From Candidatus Gastranaerophilales bacterium (lineage in GTDB: Bacteria; Cyanobacteriota; Vampirovibrionia; Gastranaerophilales; Gastranaerophilaceae), in NCBI GenBank assembly GCA_947589425.1, contig CANQAV010000015.1:1-43935 (forward strand): a DNA stretch of 43,935 nucleotides, read 5' to 3'. Shown here in pieces: positions 41,450-43,935 of the stretch. Under the pieces are notes generated by a model that saw only the letters and a program-made list of their open reading frames with translations, was not told the origin of the DNA and ran no database searches. Within the stretch, counting starts at the first letter, position 1. Every line of letters begins with the position of its first letter. A program made the translations under genes and the position numbers.

Positions 41450-42577
41450 ATGATTATATTAGAAAAACCATACGTATCGGAATATTTAATTAAAACAATA
41501 AAAGAAAACTCCTGCAGGGTTTTTGATAATGAAGTTGCAAGAAAATATTTTCAAAAAGAAGAATTAACCCCAAATTTAGATGAAGATGAGCTTATATATT
41601 CAAACTCCGAAAATTCAATCTCAAAAGTAATTGAAGCTCTTCCCAAATCAAAAATATCTAAAATGATTGAACTGAGCAAAAATAAAGCTCTGTTTAGAAA
41701 AGCTTTAAAACCAATTTATCCCGAATATTATTTCAGGGAAATCAGTTTTGATGAAATAAAAAATCTCAATCCTTCAACAATTCCATATCCCGTTATATTA
41801 AAGCCTGCCGTCGGTTTTTTAAGCTTTGGAGTTTACCCGATTAAAAACAAAACGGAATGGGAAAATACCGTTAATAAACTTAAAAGCGACATTGAAAAAT
41901 TTAAAGACATTTTTCCGAAAAGCGTTGTTAATACTTCCTCTTTTATAATTGAAGAAATGATTGAAGGGGACGAATTTGCGCTTGATGCTTATTTCAACGG
42001 CAAATGCGAAGCCGTTATTTTAAATATTTATCATCATCCCTTTTTTGATGATAAAGATGTTTCAGACAGGCTCTATTATACTTCGGCTGAAATTATCAAA
42101 AATTATCATGATAAATTTCAATCCCTTCTTAATAAAATTGCGGGATGTATAGACTATCAAAATTTTCCTTTCCATCTTGAATTAAGAGCTAATAAAGATA
42201 AAATTATACCTATAGAACTCAATCCGATGCGTTTTTGCGGCTGGTGCATAACGGATATGGCGCAATATTGCTGGGGATTTAATATTTATGAATATTTTTT
42301 AAATCAAAAAAAACCAAACTGGGAAAATATTTTGAAAAATTCAGATGATAGCTTATATTATTTTACAATAGGCGACATTCCCCAAACAATTGAAAAATCA
42401 AAAATAAAAGGAATAGATTTTGAAGGATATCTGAAAAATATTTCAAATCCTCTGGAAGTAAGAAAAATCGACTATAAAAACAATCCCGTTTTTGCGATTT
42501 CTTTTGCAAAAACAAAAGATATAAACGAAATCAAAAATATTTTGAAATTAAATATGTCTGATTTTATAAAAATGTAA
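41450..42577 (+). CDS. ATP-grasp family protein of unknown substrate
   Basis: This 375-residue protein has the ATP-grasp layout. Seen are YPVILKPAVGFLSFGV (substrate/nucleotide loop, with the Lys near 118), IIEEMIEGDEFALDAYF (metal/adenine region), and a late LELRANKDKIIPIELNPMRF with Glu and Asn for metal binding. The segment RFCGWCITDMAQYCWG is Cys/Trp-rich and unusual. Substrate could be an amino acid or peptide; it is unassigned. No ribosome site is seen before the ATG, which follows a hairpin with T-tract. Confidence 0.75.
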   Translation: MIILEKPYVSEYLIKTIKENSCRVFDNEVARKYFQKEELTPNLDEDELIYSNSENSISKVIEALPKSKISKMIELSKNKALFRKALKPIYPEYYFREISFDEIKNLNPSTIPYPVILKPAVGFLSFGVYPIKNKTEWENTVNKLKSDIEKFKDIFPKSVVNTSSFIIEEMIEGDEFALDAYFNGKCEAVILNIYHHPFFDDKDVSDRLYYTSAEIIKNYHDKFQSLLNKIAGCIDYQNFPFHLELRANKDKIIPIELNPMRFCGWCITDMAQYCWGFNIYEYFLNQKKPNWENILKNSDDSLYYFTIGDIPQTIEKSKIKGIDFEGYLKNISNPLEVRKIDYKNNPVFAISFAKTKDINEIKNILKLNMSDFIKM

Positions 42578-42596
42578 CGAAACTGTAAATTAATAT

Positions 42597-42624
42597 TTGT
42601 AAAAAAATATGTTCCTGTTAGAAT
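42597..42624 (+). promoter_or_regulatory. Candidate promoter for the rpmG-trnW-secE-nusG operon
   Basis: TTGTAA (42597-42602), 16 nt, TAGAAT (42619-42624). A 9-bp perfect hairpin follows in the leader. Confidence 0.5.
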
Positions 42625-42647
42625 GATTACATAAGATAAAATTAATG

Positions 42648-42673
42648 AGAATGTCCCTTGATGCGGACATTCT
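42648..42673 (+). other. Perfect 9-bp hairpin in the rpmG leader
   Basis: AGAATGTCC (42648-42656) pairs with GGACATTCT (42665-42673) around an 8-nt loop. The sequence after it is not T-rich, so it is not a terminator. It lies 42 nt before the rpmG start and might be a leader structure or processing site. Confidence 0.7.
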
Positions 42674-42714
42674 ATTAATAAGGAATGAATTTAACCCCTA
42701 GGAAAGGTTTAAAA

Positions 42715-42882
42715 ATGGGAATTAAAGGAAAAAACGACAAAATGGTAGTTCTTGCCTGTGAAGATTGCAAAGAAAGAAATTACACAACTACAAAAAATAA
42801 AAAAACCAATAAAGAAAGAATGGAATTAAAAAAATATTGTCCCAAATGTAAAAAACATACCGTTCACAAAGAAACCAAGTAA
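42715..42882 (+). CDS. rpmG: Ribosomal protein L33 (zinc-binding form)
   Basis: L33 is a small 50S protein. The 55-residue product starts at the ATG at 42715, after AGGAAAGG; an upstream in-frame ATG at 42685 lies before this site and is rejected. CEDC (15-18) and CPKC (42-45) form the zinc ribbon, so this is the C+ form. It is first of the conserved series rpmG, tRNA-Trp, secE, nusG. Confidence 0.94.
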   Translation: MGIKGKNDKMVVLACEDCKERNYTTTKNKKTNKERMELKKYCPKCKKHTVHKETK

Positions 42883-42904
42883 TTTTGGACGTTAAAAACT
42901 TTTA

Positions 42905-42977
42905 GCGTCCTTAGTTCAGTTGGTAGAACGTCGGTCTCCAAAACCGGATGTCGAGGGTTCGAGTCCTTCAGGGCGCG
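42905..42977 (+). tRNA. trnW: tRNA-Trp (anticodon CCA)
   Basis: A 73-nt cloverleaf is folded by hand: acceptor stem GCGTCCT/AGGGCGC, D-stem GTTC/GAAC, anticodon stem TCGGT/ACCGG with loop CTCCAAA (anticodon CCA at 34-36), variable loop ATGTC, and T-arm GAGGG-TTCGAGT-CCTTC. CCA is not encoded at the 3' end; discriminator base is G. It lies between rpmG and secE, so processing from an operon transcript is likely. Confidence 0.97.
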
Positions 42978-43004
42978 AATTTACAAATAAATAAGAAGGT
43001 AAAA

Positions 43005-43220
43005 ATGACAGCAGAAAAAAACAAACAGGAAAATAACTTTAAAGAAGCAATGATGACCTATTTCAAAGGCGTTAAAGCCGAATGGTCAAAGGTTTCCTGG
43101 CCTACAAAACAGCAGGTTATAGCAGAAACCGTTGTTGTTTTGGCTGTTGTTATTTTCTTTACTCTGGTTGTTTATTTTATGGATATTATTTTCAAAGCTC
43201 TTTTGGGGCTGATTAAATAA
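43005..43220 (+). CDS. secE: Preprotein translocase subunit SecE
   Basis: SecE stabilises SecY in the Sec channel. The 71-residue single-helix form has the conserved TYFKGVKAEWSKVSWPTKQQVIAET, then a hydrophobic helix (about 42-63). The ATG at 43005 is chosen because AGAAGG precedes it and an upstream in-frame ATG lies inside the tRNA. nusG follows after 10 nt. Confidence 0.96.
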   Translation: MTAEKNKQENNFKEAMMTYFKGVKAEWSKVSWPTKQQVIAETVVVLAVVIFFTLVVYFMDIIFKALLGLIK

Positions 43221-43230
43221 GGGTAGTGAC

Positions 43231-43857
43231 ATGGCGAAAAAAGAAACAGAGCAAAATGCTCAAAACTTAGAAGAAACACAAGAAGAAAGTATCTACATAA
43301 GCAAAGAGCAGACTCATAACATTGAAAAAGCTCCAAAGAAAAGATGGTATGTAGTTCATACTTATTCAGGCTATGAAAACAAGGTTAAAGTTAATCTTGA
43401 AAAACGTATTGAATATATGAACATGGGTGAAAAAATCTTCAGAATTGAAGTTCCCCAAAAAACAATAACACAAGTCCGTTCGGGCAAAAAAACCAAAAAA
43501 GAGGAAAAAATATTTCCCGGATATGTTTTGGTTGAAATGATTATGGATGATGATTCATGGTATGTTGTAAGACATACGGCAGGTGTTACAAAATTTGTCG
43601 GAACTGCCAAAAAACCAATCCCCGCAAAGGATTCGGAAATCAAAAAAATCATCCACAGAGGCGCTCAAACAACCGCAAAAATTGAACTTGACGTTAAAGT
43701 CGGCGACAAAGTGCGTATTGTTTCAGGGCCTTTTGCAGAATTTATCGGCGATATCACGGAAGTTTATCCTGATAAATCTAAACTAAGAGCTATGGTTTCA
43801 ATCTTCGGACGTGAAACCCCCGTTGAATTGGAATACAAGCAAATCCAAAAAGTGTAA
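43231..43857 (+). CDS. nusG: Transcription termination/antitermination factor NusG
   Basis: NusG binds RNA polymerase and couples it to Rho or the ribosome. It has 208 residues. A charged N-terminal extension of about 37 residues precedes the NGN domain (KRWYVVHTYSGYENKVKVNL...IFPGYVLVEM) and the C-terminal KOW domain (VGDKVRIVSGPFAEFIGDI). The ATG follows GGGTAGTGAC. The repeat element begins 1-2 nt after its TAA, so the usual rplK does not directly follow here. Confidence 0.97.
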   Translation: MAKKETEQNAQNLEETQEESIYISKEQTHNIEKAPKKRWYVVHTYSGYENKVKVNLEKRIEYMNMGEKIFRIEVPQKTITQVRSGKKTKKEEKIFPGYVLVEMIMDDDSWYVVRHTAGVTKFVGTAKKPIPAKDSEIKKIIHRGAQTTAKIELDVKVGDKVRIVSGPFAEFIGDITEVYPDKSKLRAMVSIFGRETPVELEYKQIQKV

Positions 43858-43858
43858 A

Positions 43859-43935
43859 CCCGAGCCAAGTGAGCTTAGATTGCGGGGCAATCTTAGCGAA
43901 CGCAGGCGAGGGCACAAGAGTGCGAAGCCCGTGAC
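43859..43935 (+). repeat. Copy of the cccgagc..gtgag hairpin element, cut by the window end
   Basis: Begins acccgagccaagtgag right after the nusG stop. The stem AGATTGC (43877-43883) and GCAATCT (43887-43893) with loop GGG replaces the AGTTCGC/GCGAACT stem of the other copies: both changed pairs are compensated. The tail gcgaacgcaggcgagggcac then agagtgcgaagcccgtgac matches the copies at 13675 and at the left end. Confidence 0.9.

Noticed and set aside
42948-43004. ATG at 42948 as the start of secE
   Set aside because: It lies inside tRNA-Trp; the ATG at 43005 has its own ribosome site.

Overview
The window is a low-GC bacterial chromosome segment using the standard code (TGA serves as a stop). 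It combines a double-membrane cell plan (TolC/HlyD-type export), minCDE, pyruvate:ferredoxin oxidoreductase, the [FeFe]-hydrogenase maturases HydG/HydF/HydE, and several lineage-specific proteins that begin with a short MKI...F(K/G)-type N-terminus. Together these suggest an anaerobic, H2-evolving gut member of the non-photosynthetic cyanobacterial relatives (Melainabacteria/Vampirovibrionia, Gastranaerophilales-like). That placement is an inference; no rRNA gene is present to confirm it.

Layout. 1-466: three identical copies (the last partial) of a 193-bp repeat that runs into the 3' end of dnaA. 453-5521 (minus): dnaA, a ctpA-type protease overlapping an OmpR-type response regulator, and leuA. 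5697-7039: two overlapping genes for membrane proteins of unknown function. 7040-9795: a small membrane protein, a MurT-like ligase with an altered P-loop, a zinc-ribbon protein and a secreted small protein. 9914-13447: PFOR. 13448-14711: 1.3 kb without an intact gene, packed with mosaic hairpin repeats. 14719-18782: a frameshifted HAD gene, then the hydG-hydF-hydE operon. 18799-21790: a tyrosine-phosphatase-like protein lacking the catalytic Arg, and a GH77-like protein. 21833-26522: ferritin, pyk, ruvC, a membrane protein, mtnA, infC. 26523-32422 (minus): a five-gene ABC export operon (outer-membrane factor, adaptor, fused double ATPase, two permeases). 32569-37668: minC-minD-minE, rplI, der, plsY. 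37852-42577: a large unknown protein, a degenerate histidine kinase, a dead HD-GYP protein and an ATP-grasp protein. 42715-43857: rpmG, tRNA-Trp, secE, nusG, ending in another copy of the repeat family.

How the genes fit together. PFOR supplies reduced ferredoxin from pyruvate (itself made by the pyruvate kinase here), and HydEFG build the H-cluster of an [FeFe] hydrogenase whose structural gene is outside the window. Min proteins, DnaA, Der, RuvC, IF3, L9, L33, SecE and NusG are core housekeeping. The signalling proteins are striking for lost catalytic residues (HD-GYP, PTP-like, HATPase). Unusual expression signals include AUU starts on infC and hydE and apparently leaderless ruvC and der.

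The strongest candidate for something undescribed is the repeat family. It has conserved flanks around hairpins whose stems either co-vary or are swapped for unrelated sequence, it abuts gene stop codons in a fixed orientation, and it supplies the last four residues and the stop codon of dnaA. Both window ends lie inside this family, so the window may be a contig broken at repeats.
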